From positions 2,232,001 through 2,296,000 of the forward strand of contig NZ_CP033325.1 in assembly GCF_003710105.1 (NCBI RefSeq): a DNA stretch of 64,000 nucleotides, in the 5' to 3' direction. How positions within the stretch are numbered: the stretch's first letter is position 1; each line of letters opens with the position of its first letter. The notes under the pieces are model-generated. The model saw only the letters and a list, made by a program, of their open reading frames with translations. It searched no databases and had not been told where the DNA came from. The translations under genes were made by a program, and so were the position numbers. The DNA is from Georgenia faecalis. GTDB taxonomy: Bacteria > Actinomycetota > Actinomycetes > Actinomycetales > Actinomycetaceae. Positions 8,397 through 27,095 of this stretch are shown here, one piece after another.

Positions 8397-11300
8397 ACGG
8401 TCGGCTCCTCGCCCTCGTCGTCGGCCTGGTCGGCCTGAACCTCGTCGGTCTCGTCGACCGGCTCAGCCTCGTCGATCTCGTCGGCCTCGTCGGCCTCGTC
8501 GACCCGCACGGCCTCGCCGACCGGCTCAGCCTCGTCGATCTCGTCGATCTCGCCGACCGGCTCAGCCTCGTCGGCCTCGTCGGTCTCGTCGACTCGCTCG
8601 GTCTCTTCGGTCTCGGCGACCGGCTCAGCCTCATCAGCCTCGTCGACCGGCTCAGCCTCATCCGGCTCAGCCTCGTCGATCTCGTCGGTCTCGTCGGTCT
8701 CGTCGACTCGCTCGGTCTCGTCGACCGGCGCGTCCTGTGCCGCCGAGAGGTCCTCGATCTCGCCGTCCTCCGCCTCGGAGAGCAGGTCGGTGACGAAGAC
8801 GTCCTCGTGCACGTCTACGCCTCCGACGCTCTCCCGCAGCGCGGCAGCCTCGTCGGAGCGCCCGAGGGCGACGAGAACGTCCGCGCGGACCAGGGCAAGC
8901 CTGGTGAGGAGCTCGCGGTCGGTCGTCCCGTCCTCGGCGCGCTCGAGGACGCTCAGAGCGGCCTCGTGCTCGCCGAGGTCGGTGCGGGCACCGCTCGCCA
9001 CGATGGCGAGCTCGACGCGGTCCTGCTGCGTCTCGGGAGCCGGCGCCTCGGCGAGGACCGAGAGCGCGCGCTCGGGCCGACCGAGGCCCCGCTCGCAGTC
9101 GGCCTCCATGGCGCGGTAGGCATCCACGCCGCTGAGCCGCCGCACAGTGCGCAACTCACGCAGCGCCTCCGCGTACCGCTCCGTGGCGTAGGCGGTCAGG
9201 GCGACCGCCTCACGGACGATGTCGATCCGGGCAGCGCGACGCAGCGCGGACTGCGCGTGGGCGTACGCCAGCTCGGGGTCGACGTCGATGAGACGGCCGG
9301 CCATCACGAGGTGCTGCGCCACGCCGTCTGCGTTGTCCTTGGACAGGCTGCGCAGGTGCTTACGTGCCGCGCGGTCGAGCATCGACGGGACGACGTCCGC
9401 ATCGATCTCCGGGTCGCGGGGACGCTCGGCCCGCTCGGTCTGCGAGGGTCGACCTGTGCCGCCCCCGCGGTGCGGCGGGAAGCCCTCGCGACGCTCCCCA
9501 CCACGGGAGTCCGTGCCACGAGGGTCGTTCCCGCGGTAACCACCGGAAGGACGCTCAGAACCACGGGAGTCCGTGCCACGGGAGTCGTTCCCGCGGTAGC
9601 CGCCCGTCGGACGCTCGGAAGCGCGCGAGTCGTTCGCGCGGTAGCCGCTCGTCGGGCGGTCGGAGCTCCCGCTGGGGCGGTAGCCCTCGCGACGCTCCCC
9701 ACCACGCGAGTCCGCGCCGCGCGAGTCGTTCCCGCGGTAGCCGCCCGTCGGACGGTCAGAACCACGCGTGTCATTGCCCCGGTAACCGCCGGTCGGGCGC
9801 TCGGAGCTCCCGCTGGGGCGGTAGCCCTCGCGACGCTCCCCACCACGCGAGTCCGCGCCGCGCGAGTCGTTCCCGCGGTAGCCGCCCGTCGGACGGTCAG
9901 AACCACGCGTGTCATTGCCCCGGTAACCGCCGGTCGGGCGCTCGGAGCTCCCGCTGGGGCGGTAGCCCTCGCGACGCTCCCCACCACGCGAGTCCGCGCC
10001 ACGGGAATCGTTCCCCCGGTAGCCGCCCGTGGGACGGTCAGAACCGCGCGTGTCGTTCCCGCGGTAGCCGCCGGTCGGGCGCTCGGAGTTCCCGCTGGGG
10101 CGGTAGCCCTCGCGACGCTCCCCACCACGGGAGTCCGAGCCACGGGAATCGTTCCCCCGGTAGCCGCCGGTCGGACGCTCAGAACCACGCGAGTCCTTCC
10201 CGCGGTAACCGCCCGAGGGACGGTCAGAACCACGGGAGTCATTCCCCCGGTAACCACCGGTCGGACGCTCGGACCCGCGCGTGTCGTTCCCGCGGTAACC
10301 GCTCGTCGGACGCTCGGAGCTCCCGCTCGGGCGGTATCCCTCGCGACGCTCCCCACCACGCGAGTCAGTGCCACGAGTGTCATTGCCGCGGTAGCCGCTC
10401 GTGGGGCGCTCGGAACCACGCGAGTCGTTCCCCCGGTAACCGCCCGCGGGACGCTCAGAACCACGCGAGTCATTCCCCCGGTAACCGGCCGTGGGACGCT
10501 CAGAACCACGCGAGTCATTCCCCCGGTAACCGGCCGTGGGACGCTCAGAACCACGCGAGTCATTCCCCCGGTAACCGCCCGTCGGGCGGTCGGAGCTCCC
10601 GCTCGGGCGGTAGCCCTCGCGGCGCTCCCCACCACGCGAGTCCGCGCCACGGGAGTCATTCCCCCGGTAGCCGCCGGTCGGACGCTCAGAACCACGGGAG
10701 TCGTTCCCCCGGTAGCCGCCCGTGGGACGGTCAGAACCGCGCGTGTCGTTCCCGCGGTAGCCGCTGGTCGGGCGGTCGGAGTTCCCGCTCGGGCGGTAGC
10801 CCTCGCGGCGCTCCCCACCACGCGAGTCCGCGCCACGGGAGTCATTCCCCCGGTAGCCGCCGGTCGGACGCTCAGAACCACGCGAGTCATTCCCCCGGTA
10901 ACCGCCCGTGGGACGCTCAGAACCACGCGAGTCATTGCCCCGGTAACCACCGGTCGGACGCTCGGAGCTCCCGCTCGGGCGGTAGCCCTCGCGACGCTCC
11001 CCACCACGCGAGTCAGTGCCACGAGTGTCATTCCCGCGGTAACCGCTCGTGGGACGCTCGGAACCGCGGGAGTCGTTCCCGCGGTAACCACCGCTCGGGC
11101 GGTCAGAACCCTCGCTCGGACGGTAGCCCTCCCGACGCTCGCCTCCGCCGCGGTAAGGCTCGCGCCGCTCACCTCCGCGCGAGTCCTCGCTGCGGTTCGG
11201 GCGGTAACTCTCACGGCGGGCGTCGGAGCCGCTGTCAGGCCGCTTCCACGAACCCCCTTCGCGCCGGGCGGAGTCGCTACGGCCGGCGCTGTCACGTGTG

Positions 11301-11428
11301 CGGTCGCCGGTGCCGCGCGGCTGGCGGTCGTCCCGGGCGCTGCGCGGAGGAACGCGTCCTTCGTCGCGCGCGCTGTGGTTGCGGCTGGATCCCTTGCCCG
11401 CAGGCCGGTCCTCGGTGCTGTCGGCCAT
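8393..11428 (-). CDS. TPR-like protein with 26 RG/Tyr-rich repeats and an Asp/Glu-rich tail
   Basis: A 1011-residue protein of three parts. Residues ~1-650 are basic and disordered: after a charged lead-in there are 26 copies of a 15-residue unit close to ERPTGGYRGNDSRGS, interrupted by about ten GGERREGYRPSG spacers. Residues ~660-875 form an Ala-rich helical TPR-like region (AYAHAQSALRRAARIDIVRE; ERYAEALRELRTVRRLSG). Residues ~876-1011 are acidic repeats of the VDETDEADEAEPV type. The start is set at ATG 11428 because GAGGA lies nine bases upstream; an in-frame ATG at 11470 falls in the rrn terminator. Only the TPR part resembles the gene found here in other actinobacteria (Rv1691 position). 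An RNA-related role is suggested by the RG repeats but unproven. Confidence 0.85.
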   Translation of the reverse strand: MADSTEDRPAGKGSSRNHSARDEGRVPPRSARDDRQPRGTGDRTRDSAGRSDSARREGGSWKRPDSGSDARRESYRPNRSEDSRGGERREPYRGGGERREGYRPSEGSDRPSGGYRGNDSRGSERPTSGYRGNDTRGTDSRGGERREGYRPSGSSERPTGGYRGNDSRGSERPTGGYRGNDSRGSERPTGGYRGNDSRGADSRGGERREGYRPSGNSDRPTSGYRGNDTRGSDRPTGGYRGNDSRGSERPTGGYRGNDSRGADSRGGERREGYRPSGSSDRPTGGYRGNDSRGSERPTAGYRGNDSRGSERPTAGYRGNDSRGSERPAGGYRGNDSRGSERPTSGYRGNDTRGTDSRGGERREGYRPSGSSERPTSGYRGNDTRGSERPTGGYRGNDSRGSDRPSGGYRGKDSRGSERPTGGYRGNDSRGSDSRGGERREGYRPSGNSERPTGGYRGNDTRGSDRPTGGYRGNDSRGADSRGGERREGYRPSGSSERPTGGYRGNDTRGSDRPTGGYRGNDSRGADSRGGERREGYRPSGSSERPTGGYRGNDTRGSDRPTGGYRGNDSRGADSRGGERREGYRPSGSSDRPTSGYRANDSRASERPTGGYRGNDSRGTDSRGSERPSGGYRGNDPRGTDSRGGERREGFPPHRGGGTGRPSQTERAERPRDPEIDADVVPSMLDRAARKHLRSLSKDNADGVAQHLVMAGRLIDVDPELAYAHAQSALRRAARIDIVREAVALTAYATERYAEALRELRTVRRLSGVDAYRAMEADCERGLGRPERALSVLAEAPAPETQQDRVELAIVASGARTDLGEHEAALSVLERAEDGTTDRELLTRLALVRADVLVALGRSDEAAALRESVGGVDVHEDVFVTDLLSEAEDGEIEDLSAAQDAPVDETERVDETDETDEIDEAEPDEAEPVDEADEAEPVAETEETERVDETDEADEAEPVGEIDEIDEAEPVGEAVRVDEADEADEIDEAEPVDETDEVQADQADDEGEEPTV
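9485..11105 (-). repeat. 45-bp coding minisatellite, about 26 units
   Basis: Inside the TPR gene a 45-bp unit (15 codons) is repeated about 26 times, often as blocks of two to four units followed by a ~50-bp spacer coding GGERREGYRPSG. Some neighbouring copies are identical at DNA level over more than 100 bases (for example 9690-9960, and the copies near 10450-10570), which indicates recent expansion or homogenisation. Unit-to-unit differences are mostly Ser/Thr, Glu/Asp and Gly/Ala exchanges. Because the unit length is a multiple of three, expansions keep the frame. Confidence 0.95.
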
Positions 11429-11460
11429 GTCATCCTCGCTGTTCGCCGGAAAATCCGGGT

Positions 11461-11504
11461 TGTGAAACAAGTATGGGCCGCAACCTGGTGGTTGCGGCCC
11501 ATAC
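11461..11504 (-). terminator. Rho-independent terminator of the rrn operon
   Basis: A perfect 14-bp stem (11471-11484 with 11491-11504, arm GTATGGGCCGCAAC) encloses a six-base loop. In the minus direction it is followed by TTGTTTC. It lies 11 bases past the 5S end and 33 bases before the start of the TPR gene, so it should stop most rRNA transcription. Confidence 0.85.
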
Positions 11505-11516
11505 CCTCAATGGGTG

Positions 11517-11634
11517 TTCGGCGGTGTCCTACTCTCCCACGCGGTCTCCCACGCAGTACCATCGGCGCTGAAGGGCTTAGCTTCCGGGTTCGGAATGGGA
11601 CCGGGCGTTTCCCCTTCGCTATGACCGCCGTAAC
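11517..11634 (-). rRNA. rrf: 5S ribosomal RNA
   Basis: About 118 bases that read, on the minus strand, from GTTACGGCGGTCATAGCG to GGACACCGCCGAACA, with the conserved CCCATTCCGAACCCGGAAG interior. The ends are paired by the usual terminal helix. It is the last gene of the 16S-23S-5S operon; the 23S-5S spacer is about 110 bases and holds no tRNA. Confidence 0.93.
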
Positions 11635-11745
11635 TCTATGGAGATATGCCGCCCCATCCACCGCGCCCCGTGGGGGCGTGGATGGGTGGTGCGTATCTCG
11701 GGAACCGTACAGTGGACGCATGCGCATTGATCTTGTTGTTTGTGT

Positions 11746-14858
<3,113 letters not shown>

Positions 14859-14882
14859 ACATAAAGATCAAAGATGCTCGCG

Positions 14883-14903
14883 TCCACTGTACAGTTCTCA
14901 AGC
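14883..14903 (-). promoter_or_regulatory. Conserved rRNA processing/antitermination-type motif in 16S-23S spacer
   Basis: On the minus strand this reads GCTTGAGAACTGTACAGTGGA, just upstream of 23S. A near copy (CTTGAGAACTCAACAGTG) lies upstream of 16S at 16906-16935. The shared core CTTGAGAACT-NN-ACAGTG before both large rRNAs is common in actinobacterial rrn operons and is taken as part of the precursor processing or antitermination signals. The ~290-base spacer (14859-15145) contains no tRNA gene. Confidence 0.5.
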
Positions 14904-15141
14904 TACGCACCGACCAACCCCGGACACCACACCCAAGGGGTGCAGCACCGGCGAAAGCGGCCACCAGGTGAAACAGCTCGAACGACCCACCACAACGGGC
15001 GGGCGCCGGCCTGTTCCCCCAGGACCCAACAGCGCACCAAGTCTGTGACGTTCCACCCATGAGCAACCACCGCACGGACATGCGCCGTACGCGTGGCCAC
15101 CTGGACACCACCAGCCGAAGCTGGTAGGCGCCGGTGAAGCT

Positions 15142-16668
<1,527 letters not shown>

Positions 16669-16905
16669 AAAAAACCAACGCCAACCAGCCACCCCCGAAG
16701 GAGCACACCAGCCGACAATCCATACGAAGAAAACCCACGCCGACCCAAAGCCGACACAGGCCAATCCATGGCTAAACACCCACCACCAGGAACGGGGGTC
16801 CCCGGCATCCGGTGAGCGTTGAACCACAACAACCCCACACCAACCCCAGCCACACCCAGACGGGCACAACCACAGCCAGTATGAGACCAATTATGGCATC
16901 ACAAA

Positions 16906-16935
16906 CTTGGCACACTGTTGAGTTCTCAAGGAACA
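16906..16935 (-). promoter_or_regulatory. rrn leader processing/antitermination-type motif
   Basis: The minus strand carries TTGAGAACTCAACAGTGTGC about 240 bases before 16S. It repeats the motif found before 23S at 14883-14903. Such paired motifs flank both large rRNAs in many actinobacteria. The ~300-base leader between promoter P3 and 16S otherwise shows no gene. Confidence 0.5.
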
Positions 16936-16976
16936 GACGCACTCCGTAGTGATCCAGTCTCAGCGACCAGACCCGC

Positions 16977-17024
16977 TCCCGGGGCAACTTGTCTATCTTC
17001 TCCCGGTCCTGCTCAAGAAGTCAA
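16977..17024 (-). promoter_or_regulatory. rrn promoter P3 (proximal)
   Basis: The -35 box TTGACT (17019-17024) and a -10-like GAAGAT (16995-17000) are separated by 18 bp. The start region then runs into GTTGCCCCGG (16979-16988), the same initially transcribed block that follows all three rrn promoters here. Mycobacterial rrn promoters also run into GTTGCCCCG. The -10 match is weak, so this assignment rests mainly on the repeated layout. Confidence 0.55.
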
Positions 17025-17168
17025 ATCCGCGTTTTCGGCGAATCCTTCTCGGCGTTTCCGGTGTCCCCATCCTAGCAGCAATCTTTAATCGCTGTTTCGG
17101 TGCGGGACTGCCTCCGCGGGATCGGCCACCAGGCTTTTCAAGCCTTCTCGGCGTCCGTGCCTCCCTGT

Positions 17169-17214
17169 CCGGGGCAACTTCGCTATCTTGCACCCCGGTC
17201 GGCGTCGGTGTCAA
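17169..17214 (-). promoter_or_regulatory. rrn promoter P2
   Basis: A consensus -35 box TTGACA (17209-17214) and a -10-like CAAGAT (17185-17190) with 18-bp spacing, followed by GTTGCCCCGG at 17169-17178. The module is about 190 bp upstream of P3 and shares extended identity with the P1 module. Confidence 0.65.
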
Positions 17215-17348
17215 ACCCGCTTGTTTTCGCGGATCTCGCTCCTGGCCTTCCGGGATCCCCACCCCTCGGACCGGCGGGGCCGGTACCTCGTGATGCGGGA
17301 TCTGCCTCCGCGGGACCGGCCACCTTCTCGGTGTCCGTGCCTCCCTGT

Positions 17349-17394
17349 CCGGGGCAACGAAGAGAACATTACGTCCGCCCCTCGGCACCGTCAA
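17349..17394 (-). promoter_or_regulatory. rrn promoter P1 (distal)
   Basis: The -35 box TTGACG (17389-17394) and -10 box TAATGT (17366-17371) are spaced by 17 bp, the best-formed of the three promoters. GTTGCCCCGG follows at 17349-17358. It lies exactly 180 bp from P2 measured on the shared downstream block, indicating tandem duplication. The stretch 16669-17508 holds these promoters and the leader and no protein gene. Confidence 0.65.
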
Positions 17395-17508
17395 CTCGGC
17401 GTCGCCTGCCCTGCCGGAGCCCCTCAGTAGCGCCCTGACCTGCGCAAACACGCCCCAGGCAGGCTCCCGAGGGGGCTCAGATGCCCCGTCCGCCTGCTGA
17501 GACGTCGT

Positions 17509-18771
17509 TCACACGGCCTCGATGACCCCAAGGGTCCGGCGCCCACGGCGCAGGAGCGCCCACCGGCCGGCGAGGAGGTCCTCCGGCGCAAGGACGTGGT
17601 CCTCGTCGGTCACCTTGACGTTGTTGAGGTAGAGGCCGCCCTCGGCGATCGTCCGGCGCGCCGCGGACCGGCCCTGCACGAGTCCCACCGCGAGGACGAG
17701 GTCCACGACGGTGTCCGTGCCGACCCGGGCGGTCCCCCGGGGCAGCTCCGCGACGGCGTCCCCGAGCGTCCCGGCGTCGAGCTCGGTGAGGTCGTCGCGT
17801 CCGAAGAGGGCGCGCGAGGCGCGCTCGACCCGCTCCGCCGCGTCGGCCCCGTGCACCAGCGCGGTGACGTCGGTGGCGAGCACCCGCTGGCCCTCACGGG
17901 CCTGCGGCCGCTCGGCGACGGCCCGCTCGAGCTCGGCGATCTCCTCCCGCGTGCGGAAGGTGAACACCTTGAGGTAGCGCACCACGTCGGCGTCGTCGGT
18001 GTTGAGCCAGAACTGGTAGAAGGCGTACGGGCTCATCATGTCCGGCGCCAGCCACACGGCGCCGCCCTCGGTCTTGCCGAACTTCGTCCCGTCCGCCTTG
18101 GTGATGAGCGGCGTGGTGAGGACGTGGACCGACCGCCCCTCCGCCTTGCGGATGAGCTCGGCGCCGGAGAGCAGGTTCCCCCACTGGTCGTTGCCGCCCG
18201 TCTGCAGCGTGCAGCCGTAGCGGCGGTTGAGCTCGAGGAAGTCCATCCCCTGGAGGATCTGGTAGCTGAACTCGGTGAACGAGATCCCCTCCTCGCTCGC
18301 CAGGCGCCGCGCCACGGTGTCCTTGGCGAGCATGGTGCCGAGCCGGTAGTGCTTGCCGACGTCGCGGAGGAAGTCGATGGCGCTGAGCGGCGCCGTCCAC
18401 TCGAGGTTGTTGACCATCCGCGCGGCGTTCGGCCCGTCGAAGTCGAGGAAGCGCGAGATCTGCGCGCGCAGCCGGTCGGTCCACCCGGCGACCGTGTCGC
18501 GGTCGTTGAGGGTCCGCTCGCCGGACATGCGCGGGTCGCCGATGAGGCCGGTGGCCCCACCGACGAGAGCCAGCGCGTGGTGGCCCGCGAGCTGGAGGTG
18601 GCGCAGGAGGACCAGCTGGACGAGGTGGCCGTGGTGCAGGCTCGGCCCGGTCGGGTCGAACCCGCAGTAGTAGGTGACCGGCCCCTCGGCCAGCGCGGTG
18701 CGCAGGGCGTCGATGTCGGTGGACTGGGCGATGAGCCCGCGCCAGGCCAGCTCCTCGAGGATGTCGGTCAC
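17509..18771 (-). CDS. tyrS: Tyrosyl-tRNA synthetase
   Basis: The 420-residue class I synthetase charges tRNA-Tyr. The HIGH-type motif is PTGPSLHHGHL (about residues 41-51) and the KMSKS-type motif is GTKFGKTEGG (about 230-239). A C-terminal S4-like RNA-binding domain ends the protein. The start is GTG at 18771, preceded by AGGAAGG at a suitable distance; a longer frame upstream runs through mpg and is a shadow. It is the last gene of the arg-mpg-tyrS set, before the rrn promoters. Confidence 0.95.
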   Translation of the reverse strand: MTDILEELAWRGLIAQSTDIDALRTALAEGPVTYYCGFDPTGPSLHHGHLVQLVLLRHLQLAGHHALALVGGATGLIGDPRMSGERTLNDRDTVAGWTDRLRAQISRFLDFDGPNAARMVNNLEWTAPLSAIDFLRDVGKHYRLGTMLAKDTVARRLASEEGISFTEFSYQILQGMDFLELNRRYGCTLQTGGNDQWGNLLSGAELIRKAEGRSVHVLTTPLITKADGTKFGKTEGGAVWLAPDMMSPYAFYQFWLNTDDADVVRYLKVFTFRTREEIAELERAVAERPQAREGQRVLATDVTALVHGADAAERVERASRALFGRDDLTELDAGTLGDAVAELPRGTARVGTDTVVDLVLAVGLVQGRSAARRTIAEGGLYLNNVKVTDEDHVLAPEDLLAGRWALLRRGRRTLGVIEAV

Positions 18772-18830
18772 GTCCGTGCCTTCCTGCGCCGTCTCCGGCG
18801 CGGGTCCGTGCGACCCGGCGTCCGCCGGGC

Positions 18831-19526
18831 TCAGGTACCAGTGTGCCGTGCGGGCGTGCCCGGCACGTCCGGCGTCCGGGGGGCGCCCGGCGTCCGGGGG
18901 GCGCCCGGCGTCCCGGGGACCCGCGGGGCGCGGGCCTTGCCCGGACGGTACGTCGAGACGGTGGGCTCCCCCGGGATCCAGAACCGCCACGGGAACTCCC
19001 CCGGGTCCCCGCCGGGCCCGGCCACCCCCACCCGGGGACCCGTGCGGATCTCCGCAGGCGCCGCAACGGGCGGTCGGACCTCGGCGCGGCCGCCGCGGCG
19101 GAGCACGAGGTCGCTGTCCGCCCCGGTGAGCCCGAGCGCCTGCGCGAGCCGGGCGGGCCCGCGCCCGAGGTCGACGTCGCGGCGGGCCGCCGGCCGCCGC
19201 GACCGCGCCAGCTCGAGACCGGTGACGACCTCGCCGGCCCGCAGGAGGACGGCGGACGCGGTGCCGTCCGGCCCGCAGACGACGTTCGCGCACCAGTGCA
19301 TGCCGTACGTGAAGTAGACGTACAGCCGCCCGGCGGGGGCGAACATCGGCGCCGTACGGGGCGTCGGCCCCCGGTAGGCGTGCGAGCCCGGGTCCCGGGC
19401 CCCCTCGTACGCCTCCACCTCGGTGAGCCGGACGGCGACCTCCCCCTCCGGGCCACGCACGACGACGAGCGCGCCCAGGAGGTCGGGCGCCACCTCGAGC
19501 GCGCAGCGGTGGAGGTCGAGGGTCAT
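18831..19526 (-). CDS. mpg: 3-methyladenine DNA glycosylase (AAG/MPG family)
   Basis: A 231-residue base-excision repair enzyme that removes alkylated purines. Family blocks are visible: VRLTEVEAYEG (catalytic Glu region), DPGSHAYRGPTPRTAPMFAP, LYVYFTYGMHWCANVV and AVLLRAGEV. ATG at 19526 is chosen, seven bases after the argH stop; an alternative GTG at 19553 would overlap argH. The last ~35 residues are a low-complexity Pro/Gly/Thr/Arg tail made by an 18-bp tandem repeat (about 18868-18915) and are absent from typical family members. Confidence 0.88.
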   Translation of the reverse strand: MTLDLHRCALEVAPDLLGALVVVRGPEGEVAVRLTEVEAYEGARDPGSHAYRGPTPRTAPMFAPAGRLYVYFTYGMHWCANVVCGPDGTASAVLLRAGEVVTGLELARSRRPAARRDVDLGRGPARLAQALGLTGADSDLVLRRGGRAEVRPPVAAPAEIRTGPRVGVAGPGGDPGEFPWRFWIPGEPTVSTYRPGKARAPRVPGTPGAPRTPGAPRTPDVPGTPARHTGT

Positions 19527-19533
19527 CGGCGTC

Positions 19534-24993
<5,460 letters not shown>

Positions 24994-24997
<4 letters not shown>

Positions 24998-25926
24998 CGG
25001 GACTCCTCGGTGGGCTGGGGGTCGGGGACGACGAGGGTGCCCACGCCCTCGTCCGTGAAGACCTCGAGGAGCATGGCGTGCGCCCGGCGGCCGTCGATGA
25101 CGTGGGCCTGGGGCACGCCGGCGCGGACGGCGCGCAGGCAGGCCTCCATCTTCGGCACCATGCCGGACTGCAGGTCCGGCAGGAGCAGCGAGAGGTCGCT
25201 CACCGTGATGCTCCGGACGAGCGAGTCCCGGTCCGGCCACGACGTGTACAGGCCCTCGACGTCGGTGAGGACGAGGAGCTTGCGCGCGCCCAGCGCCACG
25301 GCGAGCGCGGCGGCGGCGGTGTCCGCGTTGACGTTGAGCACCTGGCCCGGGTCGCTCACGTCGGGCGCGATCGTGGAGATGACGGGGATCCGCCCCGCGG
25401 CGAGGAGGTCCTCGACGGCGGCGGGGTCGACGGAGACGACGTCCCCGACCAGACCGACGTCGACCGGCTCGCCGTCGACGGCGGCGAAGCGCCGCTCGGC
25501 GCGCAGGAGGCCGCCGTCCTCGCCGGACAGGCCCACCGCGTGCGGGGAGCGCGCGTTGAGGAGGCTGACGAGCTCGCGCTGGACCTGGCCCGTGAGGACC
25601 ATCCGCACGACGTCCATCACCTCCGGCGTCGTCACCCGCAGGCCGCCGCGGAACTCCGTCGCCAGGCCGAGGCGGTCGAGCATCGCGGAGATCTGCGGCC
25701 CGCCGCCGTGGACGACGATGGGGTGCATCCCCACGCGGTGGAGGAAGAGCACGTCCTCGGCGAACGCCCGCTGGAGCTCGGGGTCGATCATCGCGTTGCC
25801 GCCGTACTTGACGACGACGCGGGCGCCGGCGAACCGCTCGAGCCACGGCAGCGCCTGGATGAGGACCTCCGCCTTCTGGTGCGGGTAGAGGTCGGTCTCG
25901 GTGTTGAACGCGAGGTTCTTCATCAT
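24994..25926 (-). CDS. argB: Acetylglutamate kinase
   Basis: The 310-residue amino-acid kinase makes N-acetylglutamyl phosphate and is usually the arginine-inhibited step. Blocks [12 protein letters not shown] (about residues 37-48), [32 protein letters not shown] and [11 protein letters not shown] are intact. Two adjacent ATG codons (25926 and 25923) precede KNLAF; the argJ stop is embedded in ATGATG. The N-terminal helix is present, as in arginine-sensitive hexameric enzymes. Confidence 0.95.
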
Positions 25927-27095
25927 GTCGAGTACGCGCTGTTCTCGTGGACGTAGTCGTGGGTGAGGTCGTTGGTCCACACGGTGACGTCCTCGGCCGC
26001 GCCCGCGTGGAGGTCGATGTCGATGCGCACCTCGCGACTCGCGGCGAGGTCGACGCCGGCGCGGTCCTCCCCCACGCCCCCGGCGCGGCACACCTGCACG
26101 CCGTTGATCGCGACGTCGAGCGCGTCGGCGTCGAAGGGGGCGACGTCGGCGGGCACGGTGCCCACCGCGGCGAGCACCCGGCCCCAGTTGGGGTCGTTGC
26201 CGAAGACCGCGGCCTTGAGGAGGTTGGAGCGGGTGACGGCGCGGGCCACGGCGAGCGCGGCCGGGACGGACGTCGCGCCCCGCACCGTGACGGCGATGTC
26301 GTGGCTCGCGCCCTCGGCGTCGGCGATGAGCGCGCGGGCGAGCGCACCGCACGCCCGCGTGAGCGCGGCGGTCACCGCGGCCCGGTCCGCCCGCACCCCG
26401 CTGGCGCCCGAGGCGAGGAGGGCGACCGTGTCGTTCGTCGACATGCAGCCGTCGGAGTCGATGCGGTCGAACGTGGCGGCGGTGGCGTCGGCGAGCGCCG
26501 CACGGGCGTCCTCGGCGTCGACCACGGCGTCGGTGGTGAGCACACAGAGCATCGTCGCCAGCGCCGGCGCGAGCATGCCGGCGCCCTTGGCCATGCCGCC
26601 GACCCGCCAGGCGCCGTCGGCCCCCTCGACGAGGACCTCCTTGGGCACGGTGTCGGTCGTCATGATGGCGCGGGCGGCGTCCGGGCCGCCGTCGGCGGCC
26701 AGCCGCCCGGCCGCGTCGTCGACGCCGGCGAACAGCGCCGGCAGGTCGAGCCGCTCGCCGATGAGGCCGGTGGAGCACACGAGGACGTCGCCCGCGGAGA
26801 CGCCGAGGACGTCGGCGACGTGCTCGGCGGTGCGGTGGGTGTCGCCGAAGCCGTCCGGGCCCGTGCAGGCGTTGGCGCCGCCGGAGTTGAGGACGACGGC
26901 GTGCGCGACGCCGTCCCCGACGACGGTGCGCGACCACACGACGGGGGCGGCCACCACCCGGTTGCTGGTGAACACGGCCGCGGCGACATGGTCGGGGCCG
27001 TCGTTGACGACGAGGGCGACGTCGGGCCGGCCGGAGGCCTTGAGGCCGGCGGCGACACCCGCCGCGCGGAAGCCGAGGGGGGCGGTGATGCTCAC
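25923..27095 (-). CDS. argJ: Bifunctional ornithine acetyltransferase / N-acetylglutamate synthase
   Basis: A 390-residue enzyme that recycles the acetyl group from acetylornithine to glutamate. The self-cleavage region [20 protein letters not shown] (about residues 176-195) contains the Ala-Thr bond at which the precursor splits into two chains, with Thr as nucleophile. GTG at 27095 overlaps the argC stop (GTGA). Presence of ArgJ rather than ArgA/ArgE shows a cyclic acetyl pathway. Confidence 0.95.
   Translation of the reverse strand: MSITAPLGFRAAGVAAGLKASGRPDVALVVNDGPDHVAAAVFTSNRVVAAPVVWSRTVVGDGVAHAVVLNSGGANACTGPDGFGDTHRTAEHVADVLGVSAGDVLVCSTGLIGERLDLPALFAGVDDAAGRLAADGGPDAARAIMTTDTVPKEVLVEGADGAWRVGGMAKGAGMLAPALATMLCVLTTDAVVDAEDARAALADATAATFDRIDSDGCMSTNDTVALLASGASGVRADRAAVTAALTRACGALARALIADAEGASHDIAVTVRGATSVPAALAVARAVTRSNLLKAAVFGNDPNWGRVLAAVGTVPADVAPFDADALDVAINGVQVCRAGGVGEDRAGVDLAASREVRIDIDLHAGAAEDVTVWTNDLTHDYVHENSAYST

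Noticed and set aside
9485-11105. CRISPR-like appearance of the repeat array
   Set aside because: Units are contiguous, in frame, all coding and of one reading frame, with no unique spacers and no cas genes nearby.
17509-19293. Long N-terminal extensions of tyrS, argH, argG, argD, argB, argJ, hisD, nadK, recN and dnaE
   Set aside because: Open frames continue upstream in this GC-rich DNA, but they lie inside the preceding gene. Family starts with GTGA/ATGA overlaps or promoter-adjacent starts explain each gene better.
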